Of a DNA stretch of 44,056 nt, positions 1 through 8,123 are shown piece by piece (position 1 is the stretch's first letter; each line of letters starts with the position of its first letter). Below the pieces are notes generated by a model that saw only the letters and a program-made list of their open reading frames with translations, did no database searches and had not been told where the DNA came from. A program made the position numbers and the translations under genes. Source of the DNA: a virus; the IMG/VR virus record IMGVR_UViG_3300030616_000006, positions 1 through 44,056 of that record; one strand, 5' to 3'.

Positions 1-127
1 TGATAATCAGTATCGACATACCCGACGCGGCGGCACCTGACCTGGTAGACATGTACTGCGCTGAAGGCGACTACGAGAACAACAAGCTACAGGACGAAAC
101 GAGGGCGCAGTTTGCCAAGCGTATGCA
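1..127. repeat. 127-bp terminal direct repeat, left copy
   Basis: Bases 1-127 are identical to 43930-44056. A perfect end-to-end overlap of this length is what an assembler leaves when it closes a circular or circularly permuted genome, and 127 is a common maximum k-mer. The left copy starts at the second base of an ATG whose A is at 43929, so the cut lies inside a gene and has no biological meaning as an end. Confidence 0.95.
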
Positions 128-269
128 CCGGCAGGAAGTGGCGAAGAAGCTCAACGACTACAGGCTTGAGCAGTTCAACAATGATTACAGCATACAGAAC
201 AAGGCATGGCAGGATGACTGGGAAGCGGCTAACATGCCGCCCGAAGATGTCGTGGTGACTGACGCTTAA
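1..269 (+). CDS. Small phage structural-region protein, 5' end cut by contig start
   Basis: The reading frame is open from base 3 and joins across the circle to an ATG at 43929, giving a full protein of 89 residues that starts MIISIDIPDAAAPDLVDMYC. The ribosome site GGAGG lies just before that ATG, and the start overlaps the stop of the preceding membrane-protein gene (ATGA). An internal ATG at 51 would give only 72 residues. The N-terminal pattern (short beta strand, then a helix with a V-D pair and an AQFAKR segment) resembles a small protein seen beside tail genes in many phages. That likeness is from memory and no function is known. The C-terminal half is polar, charged and Asn/Asp-rich. 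Confidence 0.75.
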   Translation, partial: IISIDIPDAAAPDLVDMYCAEGDYENNKLQDETRAQFAKRMHRQEVAKKLNDYRLEQFNNDYSIQNKAWQDDWEAANMPPEDVVVTDA

Positions 270-280
270 AGGAGAGCAAA

Positions 281-478
281 ATGAATTTTGATATTCTGAA
301 GCTCATCGCAACCGGAGGAACACCCGTTGTCCTCGTGGCAATCACGGTAATCTTTCTGCGTGAGATGCGGAAGTTACGGGAGGAGTTTCTCAACACCATC
401 GAGAATCACATCGACCACAACACGAATGTGCTTCACGATCTTCACCTGTTTCTCAAGGCTAAACTTGACAGGGACTAA
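281..478 (+). CDS. Small single-span membrane protein (holin-like candidate)
   Basis: 65 residues, with an AAAGGAGAG ribosome site 5 bases before ATG 281. Residues about 8-26 form one hydrophobic segment (LIATGGTPVVLVAITVIFL), followed by a charged amphipathic helix (EMRKLREEF) and a His/Leu-rich polar tail. This is the shape of small phage membrane proteins such as holins or spanin subunits. A second protein of the same plan lies two genes upstream on the circle (43726). No endolysin lies beside it, so a lysis role is only an inference. It could also be a virion-associated membrane protein, because the neighbours are tail and ejection genes. Confidence 0.75.
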   Translation: MNFDILKLIATGGTPVVLVAITVIFLREMRKLREEFLNTIENHIDHNTNVLHDLHLFLKAKLDRD

Positions 479-520
479 TGGTATGATACTCGGGGCGTTC
501 TATTCAATAGGAGGTGTTCG

Positions 521-1027
521 GTGAAGCTGTCGGGAAATGACCTCGTTGCGTTGCATGGTGCCTTGGAAGCCGTGGCAAATCTGAAGGGCATCAAGTTTGC
601 CTATGGCGTTGCGAAGAACAAGAGTCGAATCGAGACCGAGCTGAAGGCGCTGCAGGCCGGGCTGACACCAAGCGATAAATACGCGGAGTACGACAAGAAG
701 CGGCTCGCGCTTTGCCGCACACATGCCGCGAAGGACGAGAAGGGCGCTCCGCAGACAGTGGGCCGTTCCTTCGTGGGACTCGAAGGAAACGAGGAGTTCC
801 AGACGAAGGTGGAGGCGCTGCAGAAAGAGTACAAGGACGCCATCGACACCCACCAGAAGCTACTCGACGAGTACGTCGCGGCGATGAAGGAAGATGTCGA
901 GTTCAAGGAGTACATAATTCCGCTGGCGAACGTGCCCGAGGATATTACGGCCGGACAGCTCAGCGGGATAATTGTCCTCATAGATGACAGCGAGAAGGAA
1001 GATGATAAAGAGGTGCCGAGTAACTGA
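521..1027 (+). CDS. Conserved phage protein of unknown function (DUF1617-like), GTG start
   Basis: 168 residues. The start is GTG 521, chosen because AGGAGGT sits 6 bases upstream and translation gives a natural N-terminus (MKLSGNDLVALHGALEAV). The protein is mostly helical and charged. A central EYDKKRLALCRTHAAKDEKG segment followed by a long helix (FQTKVEALQKEYKDAIDTH) resembles the DUF1617 type of small phage protein found near tail genes. I assign that by pattern only. It overlaps the GNAT gene downstream. Function unknown; a virion assembly role is an inference from position. Confidence 0.8.
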   Translation: MKLSGNDLVALHGALEAVANLKGIKFAYGVAKNKSRIETELKALQAGLTPSDKYAEYDKKRLALCRTHAAKDEKGAPQTVGRSFVGLEGNEEFQTKVEALQKEYKDAIDTHQKLLDEYVAAMKEDVEFKEYIIPLANVPEDITAGQLSGIIVLIDDSEKEDDKEVPSN

Positions 1028-1472
1028 CGCAAATGAAGTCAACCGGATAATGACGCACCCGGACGTCTATCCGAAGATTTCAGACGACGGCTGCCCCGAA
1101 GCCGGTGATTACGATGTCACCCCGCTTCTGGAGTGCGATGCGATCTACTGTCTCGGATGGATGATTGACGGCATCTGGGCCGGTATGTGGCTGTTGAAGC
1201 CGTGGAACACGATCACGTATGAAGCCCATACGTGCATACTTCCCGGCTTCAGGGGCGCGGCGGCGATCGTCGCGGCGAATGATGCACGCGGCTGGATGTT
1301 TCGCAATACGCCGTGTCGGAAAGTGGTGACGCTGATTCCCAAAGGAAACAAGCCGGCCCTCGCGTTCGCCATGTTGGTAGGGATGAAAAAAGAAGGTATC
1401 ATCAAGAGGTCGTTTTTGAAAGGCGGTAAAGTCGTGGACCAACAGTTACTCGGGATCGAAAAGGAGGAGTGA
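1002..1472 (+). CDS. GNAT-like phage protein (DUF2824/acetyltransferase fold)
   Basis: 156 residues from ATG 1002. An in-frame ATG at 984 would add MTARRK but has no ribosome site, while AAGGA precedes 1002. The opening VTDANEVNRIMTHPDVYPKI is the typical first helix of phage GNAT-like proteins that sit among podovirus tail and injection genes. Later come a GFRGAAAIVAANDARGW segment (the place of the acetyl-CoA binding turn, R/G-rich) and a conserved ALAFAMLVGMKKEG helix. The substrate is unknown. In related phages this family accompanies internal virion proteins, as it does here (the injection protein follows after 1 base). Confidence 0.75.
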   Translation: MIKRCRVTDANEVNRIMTHPDVYPKISDDGCPEAGDYDVTPLLECDAIYCLGWMIDGIWAGMWLLKPWNTITYEAHTCILPGFRGAAAIVAANDARGWMFRNTPCRKVVTLIPKGNKPALAFAMLVGMKKEGIIKRSFLKGGKVVDQQLLGIEKEE

Positions 1473-1473
1473 G

Positions 1474-2076
1474 ATGCCAGCAGCACCTATTGTCGCAGCG
1501 GTAGCAGGGTCCGCAGCCTCAGTCTACTCGGCCAACCAGGCAGCCAGGGCGCAGAAGCGCGCGGCCAAGAAGGCGCGGCGAGCGACGGAAGCAGCGCGAA
1601 CGGCTGATGTCGAAGCTCGGCAGCCGTATGCCGATGCGGGCAAGAAGGCCCTTGCGAGCCTGGAGGCGCTCACCGCGGCGGGTCCCGGGGGGCCGATGTA
1701 CGAGTGGCGTCGGGCGCAGGAAGAGGACGCTATGGAGAAGCGGCTCCGTGCGGGAGGTATGTACAGGTCGGGTCGCATGACGCAGCTTATGAGCGACATC
1801 GGCCAGAGGCTTACCGCCGAGGAAACGGAAGCCCACAACGCAAGGCTGATGTCACTGGCTCAGATGGGTCAGGGCGGCGTCGGAGCGGGAAGCGTGGACA
1901 CGCAGGGCTACTATGCGGAGGGTGCCGCAAGCGCGGCGCCGTGGCAGCAGGTGGGCCAGAGCATTTCTACCATATCAGGTACGGTGGCTGACGCGGCGGA
2001 AGAGGAGCGGAAGCGCAGGGAGTGGGAGGCGTACAAGAGGCGGTCGGATGCGTCCAGAGATACCGCCTGGGTCTAA
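1474..2076 (+). CDS. Internal virion / DNA injection protein (podovirus type)
   Basis: 200 residues, ATG 1474, with AAGGAGGAG just upstream. The N-terminus is a short Ala/Val hydrophobic helix (APIVAAVAGSAASVYSA). It is followed by a long Ala/Arg-rich coiled region containing RQPYADAGKKALASL, then GGMYRSGRMTQLMSDIGQRL and a helix NARLMSLAQMGQGG. This series (PYxDAG, then a Gly/Ser turn, then a repeated helical region ending in LAxxGQ) is typical of the ejection or DNA-transfer proteins of P22-like and other podoviruses, which leave the capsid with the DNA and help form the channel across the envelope. It is followed by two more probable ejection proteins. Confidence 0.8.
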   Translation: MPAAPIVAAVAGSAASVYSANQAARAQKRAAKKARRATEAARTADVEARQPYADAGKKALASLEALTAAGPGGPMYEWRRAQEEDAMEKRLRAGGMYRSGRMTQLMSDIGQRLTAEETEAHNARLMSLAQMGQGGVGAGSVDTQGYYAEGAASAAPWQQVGQSISTISGTVADAAEEERKRREWEAYKRRSDASRDTAWV

Positions 2077-2091
2077 GAAGGAGAATTAACC

Positions 2092-2934
2092 ATGAACGGA
2101 CAAGCGTTCGGCGGCGGGCAGATGGCCCTGGACACCATGCGTGCCCTTCAGGACAAGCGGGTCGAGGACGAGAAGCACGAGATGGGCGCCATCTTCAACA
2201 TGGCGAGAATAGATCCCAAGGGAGCGGCGAACGCATGGAACCGTAGCTACTTCGGGATGAAGTACGGGCCGATTACTTACGCGGGAGCCAAGGGTGACTG
2301 GGTCGCCTACAAGGACGGTTCGGGCAAGCTGTACTCCATGAACAGAACCACCGGTGAGTTCAATGAAGGCATCGGCGCGGGGAAGCCGGGCGTTACGAAG
2401 AGTCTTTTCGACCGCCAGACGCCGACGGTACAGGGCGACATCGTGACTGAGTTGGGCCATGTGCCAACGTCCGACAGAGAGACCGAGGTGACGTTGCAGA
2501 AGGTGGGAATCAAGAGGGCAGACGTGAAGGCGCAGGCCGCGGCGGACGCGGAGCTCGCAAGGCTTCGGAAGATGCCCGAAATAGATCGTGAGGAGCTTTA
2601 CGCGAGGGATCCGCTTCTGAAGGACGCCGCAGAGAACATGGGTTACGAATCCTTCGACGAGATGTCTCCGCAGGAGCAGGAGTCTGCCATACGCGATATC
2701 GAGCTCGGTCGGCAAAGAGAGGCTCAGGGGATTGCCGGGAAGGTGGTGCATGAGGGTCCCTATCGAGGCGAAAGTGGCATTGCGAGACGACAGGCGACAA
2801 TCGCCGGGAATGCTGGTCCCGCGAAGGCTGGCCCCGCGCGGATTCGCGTCCTGATTATGGAGGGTCCGGAGAAGGGCAAGCGTTACGAGATAGACGACAA
2901 GGACTTCGATCCTTCTTGGATGAAGAAGATATAG
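2092..2934 (+). CDS. Probable internal virion protein, function unknown
   Basis: 280 residues, ATG 2092 with AAGGAG 8 bases upstream. No known domain is recognised. The first 60 residues are helical and charged. A middle part contains a beta-rich stretch (GPITYAGAKGDWVAYKDGSG). Residues about 120-220 are strongly helical and Ala/Glu/Arg-rich, and the C-terminus ends in PSWMKKI. It lies between the injection protein and the 1250-residue protein with almost no spacing, in the place where podoviruses keep their second ejection protein. That role is inferred from position only. Confidence 0.7.
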   Translation: MNGQAFGGGQMALDTMRALQDKRVEDEKHEMGAIFNMARIDPKGAANAWNRSYFGMKYGPITYAGAKGDWVAYKDGSGKLYSMNRTTGEFNEGIGAGKPGVTKSLFDRQTPTVQGDIVTELGHVPTSDRETEVTLQKVGIKRADVKAQAAADAELARLRKMPEIDREELYARDPLLKDAAENMGYESFDEMSPQEQESAIRDIELGRQREAQGIAGKVVHEGPYRGESGIARRQATIAGNAGPAKAGPARIRVLIMEGPEKGKRYEIDDKDFDPSWMKKI

Positions 2935-2937
2935 ACT

Positions 2938-5900
2938 ATGCCTTATGAGCTTCCCAAATCTGCAACGGCGCTAGGGGAGCCCGAGGAAAAACGGGACTCT
3001 CTGTACCAGCTTCCGAAGAGTGCCGTTCAGCAGTCGCCAGGCACCTTCGATGAACAGACGGCGCAGCTTGAAGCGGCCCTTGAAGGGAAGGAGGTAGGCG
3101 AGTATCAACCGGCAAAACCGAGGGCCGTAGGGGCTCTGGATCAGTTGATAGCCGGGGTGCTTGAGGCAACCGCTACCACGCCGAGCACGGTTTCCAACAT
3201 GCTGAAAACGCAGATAGAGAAGGCGCAGCATGCGGCAACGCCGACGATTCCGATAAATTGGATTCCCGGTCCTGTCCCTGGCATGGGAATCCCAGTACCA
3301 GACTCATCCCCCGCAGCTTCTGAAATAGGGTTGTCGGAGTTGCTGAAGAAGACAGAGAAGGACGAGAAGACCGTAAAGGCGTTGGGGTTGATTGCTGGGG
3401 CGAATTTGGCAACCGTGTCCCAGTATCCGTATGTGCGCGATGAGCCGACGGGAATGGTAGACAAGGCCATGCGTACTATTGGTTCTGGAGGAGTGTCCCT
3501 TGCCGAAGCAGCAGGGCTTACATTCCTTGCGGGAGGAAACCCAGCTCCGGCGGCGTTGTTCTTCGGAGCAATGGCTGAAAGCGACACGTACCAGAGGGCG
3601 TTGAAGGAAGGGACAAGACCGGAAGATGCTGAAAGTCTCGGTGAGTTGAGGGGCGTAGCCGAAGGGGCCCTTGAGTACATCGGGCTGAAATGGCTATTGG
3701 CGAGACATGGAGGACCGATTCGCACGTTCATAGCGAGGCTCTTGGAAGAGCCGGTACAGGAAGCACTGCAATCAGGAGCGCAACATGCGATAGAGGTGCC
3801 GACGATAGCACCGGAACGTACCTCAGCTGAGATCAAGGAGGACATAGCCTATTCTGCGTTTGCAGGGTTGGTGCTTGGCGGTGGCGCTTCAAGCGTGATG
3901 AGCATGTTGGACGAGACGCACCCGGACGTAGACCGTGAGACGAAGAAGAAGATAGTGGATGGGATAGCCCCGATAGCCGAAGCGGCCGAGAAGGAGTTTG
4001 CGGAGGTCCCAGAAGCCCCACAAGGGCCTGTAGCGGCCCCGGTGGCAGAGGTGGCTCCCGGGTCCCTTAAGTTGCCCCAATCGGCAGTAGAAGTGCCCGA
4101 GTCTCAAATTGAGACAGCCACTGCTGAGCCCCAGGTTGCCCCAGGAGCGACGGAAGCCCTAGAGGCGACCACTGAGGCGAAAAAGCCGTCCGAGGCGATT
4201 GTACCCCCCGCGGAGGCTGCGGAGGTGGTCGAGAAGGGCCTGTTGAAGCAGAAGCAGATGGACCGAGCACGCGAACTGGTAGCGAAACGATTGGCGAAGG
4301 TTGATAAGTATGGAGAGGCGTTTGTCCCCGCAAAGGTGAGTGTGAGGTTGCCGAAGGCCAAAGCGGTGAAGATCAGCACCAGGAAGATTCTTCGTGAGTT
4401 GGGGGCAAGAGAGGTAAGCGCGAGAAAGAACAAGTGGGTGCCTTCTGAGACGAAGGAGGGCAAGGGGTTCAAGATGGAGCCTGCGGAGAAACTTGCCTCA
4501 ACATCAGGGCAGATGGCTGAGGTTCATAGAGTCGCCAGCGAAAAGGCATTGCTCGACCCGAAGACCGGGAAGACGAGACCTGGGTATCGGAGGCTGGCAG
4601 AAATGATGGTGGGGAAAACATCAGCCTCCCAGATGACGAGGAAGGAAGCGGAAATCTTTCTTGGCGCATTGAATCGGCTGCCGAAGCCGAAGATGGGGAA
4701 GAAGGGGCAGCTTGTCCCACCATCTATCCCGAAGACTACTGCCCTGGTAAGAACCGGGGAGTTCGAGCGGGAGTTCAAGGAGCCACGGGCCATCGAGGAA
4801 TCGCTTACGCCGCAGACGTATTACTCTAGCATCCTCGGGACCAGGTATCTCACGAAGCCGCTGGAAGAAGCGAAGCAGCGATTCGATCTTGAATATCGTG
4901 AGGCATCAAATCAAGTGGACAAGATGCTTCGGAAAATAGAGAGGCTTGGGCGAACCTCCTTTACGGAGAAGGCAAAGGCGAAGCTGACAAATCGGCCAAC
5001 AGCAGCTATCGAACGGATGCGGGATCTACTTGATAAACACGAGACCGCTCCCGAAGAACTATCGCCGAAGGAGAAGGAGGTCTTCGACTGGTTCAGAAAT
5101 CTCAACAGGGAGATTCTGAAACGGGAGAATGCTGTGCGTCGGGCTATGGAGATGTCGGAAATCAAGGAGCGAAAGGCTTACGTCCGGCACACCGCAGACA
5201 TGATGGCAAAGGAAATGCTCGAAGGGAGATACCCGTTCCCGCAGAACCTGAAATACTGGGCATCGCAACGTGTGGTGGACAAGATTCACAACCCGATGGA
5301 AATGCAGCGGAAGTTAAGCGATGATCTTGCTGGCATCTTTACGAAAGACCTTGGGCTTGCAACGAAGTCGATGTTGTGGACTGGCCTGAAGGAAGTTCAC
5401 CTTACGAAGCCGTTGAAGTTCTTCTCGGAACAGTTTGGGGCGGTGTCGAAGGACATAGCCACATATGAAAACCTCACGCCACGGGAACAGGAACAAGCAG
5501 AGAAGCAGGCCGTTCTTCCTGCATCGACGAAGAAGTGGCTGATTGATTTCGTCAATGTTCAGATCAAGGGGCAAGAGACTGACTTTGATGAGAAGGTGAA
5601 TAATTGGTTCACGAAGGGAGTTGGCTACAATCTCATAAACAAGATACTGAGGCCGTTTGGAAGAAGTCTCAGCCGAAAGCCGGTGACGAACTTTATGAAG
5701 GCCATTGGCCGGTCTACGATCTCCGGAGTAATGGGGTGGAGGCCGAAGCAGCTTATTCGCAACAAGTTCCAGGGAGTTCAGAACCTTGCCCTCTACACGC
5801 TGAAGGCCAACCTGAAAGGGTTCCTGCCCAAGACCAAGGCAATGAAGGAGTTGCTTACTGACAACCTGTTCAGGGAAACGTACACTGGGTTCGAGGAACT

Positions 5901-6690
5901 TCCACAGGGAATGCAGAAGAAACTTGAGTCGGTTTGGCTGGCTCCGTATCAGCTCACGGCGACAACGAATGTCACGAGGGCCATGAAGGTAGCGTACTGG
6001 GACACGCTCGATCTGATTACCAAGAAGAAGTACAAGGATCTCGGGTGGGCCGACCCCAAGAGGACGTACACCGAAGCGAAGGAGTTTCTTTACCCGTCAG
6101 AGAAGAAGAAGATTCTGGCTGAGATGGAACTTGGCGCAGACGTGACACAGTTTCACTACATACCGATGGGGATGCCTGGGATATTCAAGCATAAGACCCT
6201 GACGCCCCTTACTCGGCTTCAGAGTTGGTGGATGAATTACTTCACGAAGTTTCACCGGGAGGCGATTCACCGAGGGATCACAGGAGAAACACGCAACAAG
6301 TTGCGGCTTCCCTGGAGTCGTCGTATCGGCTGGCTTCGGTACATGATTCTCGGCGGGTTCATCTTGAATATGCTTGGATACTATCGAAGCTATCTGTTCG
6401 GAGTTGCCCCCTCGGCTCTCGCGCCTCCCGCGCAATTTGTCTTGGGGCTCTACATGTATCTCGTCGCACAGAGTGAATGGCAGCGGGCGCAAGCGAAGAA
6501 GAAAATGATTGAGGCGCTGAAGGTGATGATCCCTGGATATCTTGCCGTGAAGGATTGGAATGCTATAATCAGGGGAGAGAAGCCCCTGTCGCATCTGTTC
6601 TTCTATAGCAAGTGGAAGAAGAAGAAGCCCACGAGGAAAAAAAACTTTCGATTTCCCCTTGACAGGCCGAAAAGGATGAGTAGACTGTAG
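2938..6690 (+). CDS. Very large internal virion / ejection protein with C-terminal membrane segments
   Basis: 1250 residues, ATG 2938, three bases after the previous stop. There is only a weak ribosome site (AAGAAG), so coupling to the upstream gene is likely. Three short repeats of the type ELPKSA/QLPKSAV/KLPQSAV occur near residues 4, 23 and 378. Residues about 165-240 hold hydrophobic Gly/Ala segments (VSLAEAAGLTFLAGG, APAALFFGAMA) and residues 300-320 another. Residues 600-1000 are long charged helices. Residues about 1135-1185 carry two further hydrophobic spans (MILGGFILNMLGYY, FVLGLYMYLVA), and the last 40 residues are Lys/Arg-rich. The size, membrane-active segments and place in the operon fit a T7 gp16-like ejection protein. 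No transglycosylase motif was found. Confidence 0.7.
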   Translation: MPYELPKSATALGEPEEKRDSLYQLPKSAVQQSPGTFDEQTAQLEAALEGKEVGEYQPAKPRAVGALDQLIAGVLEATATTPSTVSNMLKTQIEKAQHAATPTIPINWIPGPVPGMGIPVPDSSPAASEIGLSELLKKTEKDEKTVKALGLIAGANLATVSQYPYVRDEPTGMVDKAMRTIGSGGVSLAEAAGLTFLAGGNPAPAALFFGAMAESDTYQRALKEGTRPEDAESLGELRGVAEGALEYIGLKWLLARHGGPIRTFIARLLEEPVQEALQSGAQHAIEVPTIAPERTSAEIKEDIAYSAFAGLVLGGGASSVMSMLDETHPDVDRETKKKIVDGIAPIAEAAEKEFAEVPEAPQGPVAAPVAEVAPGSLKLPQSAVEVPESQIETATAEPQVAPGATEALEATTEAKKPSEAIVPPAEAAEVVEKGLLKQKQMDRARELVAKRLAKVDKYGEAFVPAKVSVRLPKAKAVKISTRKILRELGAREVSARKNKWVPSETKEGKGFKMEPAEKLASTSGQMAEVHRVASEKALLDPKTGKTRPGYRRLAEMMVGKTSASQMTRKEAEIFLGALNRLPKPKMGKKGQLVPPSIPKTTALVRTGEFEREFKEPRAIEESLTPQTYYSSILGTRYLTKPLEEAKQRFDLEYREASNQVDKMLRKIERLGRTSFTEKAKAKLTNRPTAAIERMRDLLDKHETAPEELSPKEKEVFDWFRNLNREILKRENAVRRAMEMSEIKERKAYVRHTADMMAKEMLEGRYPFPQNLKYWASQRVVDKIHNPMEMQRKLSDDLAGIFTKDLGLATKSMLWTGLKEVHLTKPLKFFSEQFGAVSKDIATYENLTPREQEQAEKQAVLPASTKKWLIDFVNVQIKGQETDFDEKVNNWFTKGVGYNLINKILRPFGRSLSRKPVTNFMKAIGRSTISGVMGWRPKQLIRNKFQGVQNLALYTLKANLKGFLPKTKAMKELLTDNLFRETYTGFEELPQGMQKKLESVWLAPYQLTATTNVTRAMKVAYWDTLDLITKKKYKDLGWADPKRTYTEAKEFLYPSEKKKILAEMELGADVTQFHYIPMGMPGIFKHKTLTPLTRLQSWWMNYFTKFHREAIHRGITGETRNKLRLPWSRRIGWLRYMILGGFILNMLGYYRSYLFGVAPSALAPPAQFVLGLYMYLVAQSEWQRAQAKKKMIEALKVMIPGYLAVKDWNAIIRGEKPLSHLFFYSKWKKKKPTRKKNFRFPLDRPKRMSRL

Positions 6691-6709
6691 TGTCGAAAGG
6701 AGAGTCGTA

Positions 6710-6829
6710 ATGGCGGAGGGAAACGCGGTGAAAGCAAGTCTGTTGAGTGTTAGCTCCCCCCACAAAGGTTCACGACAGGGTCGTCACCGCGTCCCTCTCT
6801 GCCGCTTTTGTTGGGGGGAGCTTCTATAA
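6710..6829 (+). CDS. Possible 39-residue ORF spanning a long hairpin
   Basis: ATG 6710 follows AAAGGAGAG at good spacing, and the frame runs 39 codons to TAA 6827-6829, just before the ribosome site of the next gene. The product ends CRFCWGELL. The DNA also forms a 15-bp stem (6752-6766 with 6806-6821), so the coding sense may be incidental. A real small gene, or only a spacer between the late and early modules, are both possible. Confidence 0.35.
   Translation: MAEGNAVKASLLSVSSPHKGSRQGRHRVPLCRFCWGELL
6752..6821 (+). terminator. Long inverted repeat at the late/early module boundary
   Basis: The left arm AGCTCCCCCCACAAA (6752-6766) pairs with TTTGTTGGGGGGAGCT (6806-6821) with a single bulged T and a loop of about 39 nt. 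It lies between the end of the ejection-protein operon and the first gene of the recombination module. No T-run follows, so it is not a textbook intrinsic terminator. It could be an RNA processing site, a Rho-independent terminator of unusual form, or a transcript-end stabiliser. Confidence 0.45.
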
Positions 6830-6841
6830 AGGAGGTCAACC

Positions 6842-7039
6842 GTGGGGTGTAATAAGTTGGTGAAGCATCCGTCCGAACGGATCGCGGAGCTCATGGCAGA
6901 GGTCGCGGATCTCAAGGACCGGATCGAGGCGCTCGAAACATCCGTGTCAACATGGGCGAGTCTCGCCAGGACGGCCGAGGTCGAGCGCGACCGCCTCAAG
7001 GATCGGGTTCGCAAGGCACAGGTGGTGCTCCATGAGTAA
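6842..7039 (+). CDS. Small coiled-coil protein, GTG start
   Basis: 65 residues, GTG 6842 preceded by AAGGAGGT at 5-base spacing, one of the strongest ribosome sites in the window. From residue 12 the protein is a continuous heptad-like helix (AELMAEVADLKDRIEALETS) and then a second charged helix. It overlaps the start of the nuclease gene by 8 bases. It is the first gene of the recombination module. It may be a small oligomerising regulator or partner; the function is unknown. Confidence 0.75.
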   Translation: MGCNKLVKHPSERIAELMAEVADLKDRIEALETSVSTWASLARTAEVERDRLKDRVRKAQVVLHE

Positions 7040-7892
7040 CGATTGTGAGTTGAGACTCAGCATAGCCGGTGGCTCCGGGTGCGACTGCTCGTGCGTGCTG
7101 GAGTGTCCGTACAAACACTTCCTCAAGTACGAGGAGGGCTGGCGGCTCAAGAGGATGCCGAAGCACTTCGCGATGGGGATCATTGTTCACGAAGCGTTCT
7201 TCGCTCGTGACCACGGGCTGTTCCGCGCGAAGTGGGAGAACGGCGTTATCTTCGACGACAAGGATGAGGACGCCGAGGGCTGGCCGATCGACCGCGACGA
7301 GGAGGAGATCGACGCGGACGTGGAGCTGGCGGGGAAGATGCTCGACGAGCTTGAGAAGGAGCAGATCGAGGTGGTCGAGTACGAGAAGAAGCTGGTGACT
7401 CCGATCATCGACCCGAGCACGCAGAAGACCCCGTCCCACCTGGAGGGCGTGGAGGTTGCGGGTCGCCTGGACCTGAGAGAGAAGTACAGGAAGGGCGAGC
7501 AGCTTTCGGACCTCAAGACGTCGGCGAGCATGTGGCCCGAGCACCAGGCGCGCGGGATGATCCAACTGCCAACATATCGGTATCTTGAAGCGTGTACCGG
7601 GCTTCCGGTGCATGACCACGGCGACTACATCGTAGTCACCAAGACGAAGCAACCGAAGGTTCGTCGGTTTCCGGTGGACATGGGCGACTCGGACTTCTTC
7701 GCGGTGTACGAGCAGTTCAAGGCGTCCGCGGAGAAGATACTGGAGTGCCGCAAGACGGGTGTGTGGCCGAAGCATCGTAACAACTGCCTCGGCATGTATC
7801 AGCAGCTCTGCGACTACCACCCCCTGTGCTTCCCGGAGCGCTACAGCGACCCGGAGGCCGCGGTGAACGCGAAGCTGGAGAGGAGGGGGTAG
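7032..7892 (+). CDS. PD-(D/E)XK nuclease with Fe-S cluster cysteines (Cas4/AddB-like)
   Basis: 286 residues, ATG 7032. The RecB-family motifs are visible: H53 in VHEAF, D147 in GRLD, D160-L-K162 as the D-x-K motif (LSDLKTS), and Q178-LPT-Y182 as the QxxxY motif. One cysteine before the core (C25 in ECPYKHF) and three at the C-terminus (C252, C260, C266) are arranged like the 4Fe-4S staple of Cas4, AddB and phage exonucleases. Such enzymes resect DNA ends for recombination or trim replication intermediates. The neighbours RDF-like, Rad50-like and RuvC-like support a recombination role. Start overlap with the upstream gene implies translational coupling. Confidence 0.88.
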   Translation: MSNDCELRLSIAGGSGCDCSCVLECPYKHFLKYEEGWRLKRMPKHFAMGIIVHEAFFARDHGLFRAKWENGVIFDDKDEDAEGWPIDRDEEEIDADVELAGKMLDELEKEQIEVVEYEKKLVTPIIDPSTQKTPSHLEGVEVAGRLDLREKYRKGEQLSDLKTSASMWPEHQARGMIQLPTYRYLEACTGLPVHDHGDYIVVTKTKQPKVRRFPVDMGDSDFFAVYEQFKASAEKILECRKTGVWPKHRNNCLGMYQQLCDYHPLCFPERYSDPEAAVNAKLERRG

Positions 7893-7898
7893 GTAAGT

Positions 7899-8123
7899 AT
7901 GGTAAACGAAACACGTGGGCCGTGGGTGGAGCTATTCCATCTGTGTAACTGGTCCCGAAACCAAATAGGGTTAGGCGGGAAGATTCCACAGTCGTTGAGG
8001 AACGCTGAGTTTGCCTTTCATGCCTTTACCGGATTGTGGCCTAGAAACTGTAGCGAGAAAGATGTCCGAGTGGCAATGGTCAGGGCCGAAAAAATAGGAG
8101 GTCAACATGATCCAGGGAATTAG
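7899..8123 (+). CDS. Small protein of unknown function
   Basis: 74 residues from ATG 7899. The purine-rich GAGGAGGGGG lies rather far upstream and GGTAAGT sits nearer. It reads MVNETRGPWVELFHLCNWSR, then a helix-rich region with many aromatic residues. It ends inside the first codons of the next gene (overlap of 17 bases), whose ribosome site AGGAGGT lies within it. No family recognised. The frame is free of stops and shows no competing gene, so it is probably real. Confidence 0.6.
   Translation: MVNETRGPWVELFHLCNWSRNQIGLGGKIPQSLRNAEFAFHAFTGLWPRNCSEKDVRVAMVRAEKIGGQHDPGN

Noticed and set aside
465-487. Possible promoter TTGACA ... TGGTATGAT before the 521 gene
   Set aside because: The spacing between hexamers is only 11 bases. 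An extended -10 alone is weak evidence, and the genes around it are co-directional with tiny gaps.
500-853. Long minus-strand ORF opposite the 521 gene
   Set aside because: It has no ribosome site and Leu/Arg/His-rich shadow composition, and it lies wholly opposite a gene with a strong AGGAGGT start.
3141-3845. Minus ORF of 234 codons inside the 1250-residue gene
   Set aside because: Ser/Ala/Pro-rich shadow of a GC-rich gene with no ribosome site and no motif.
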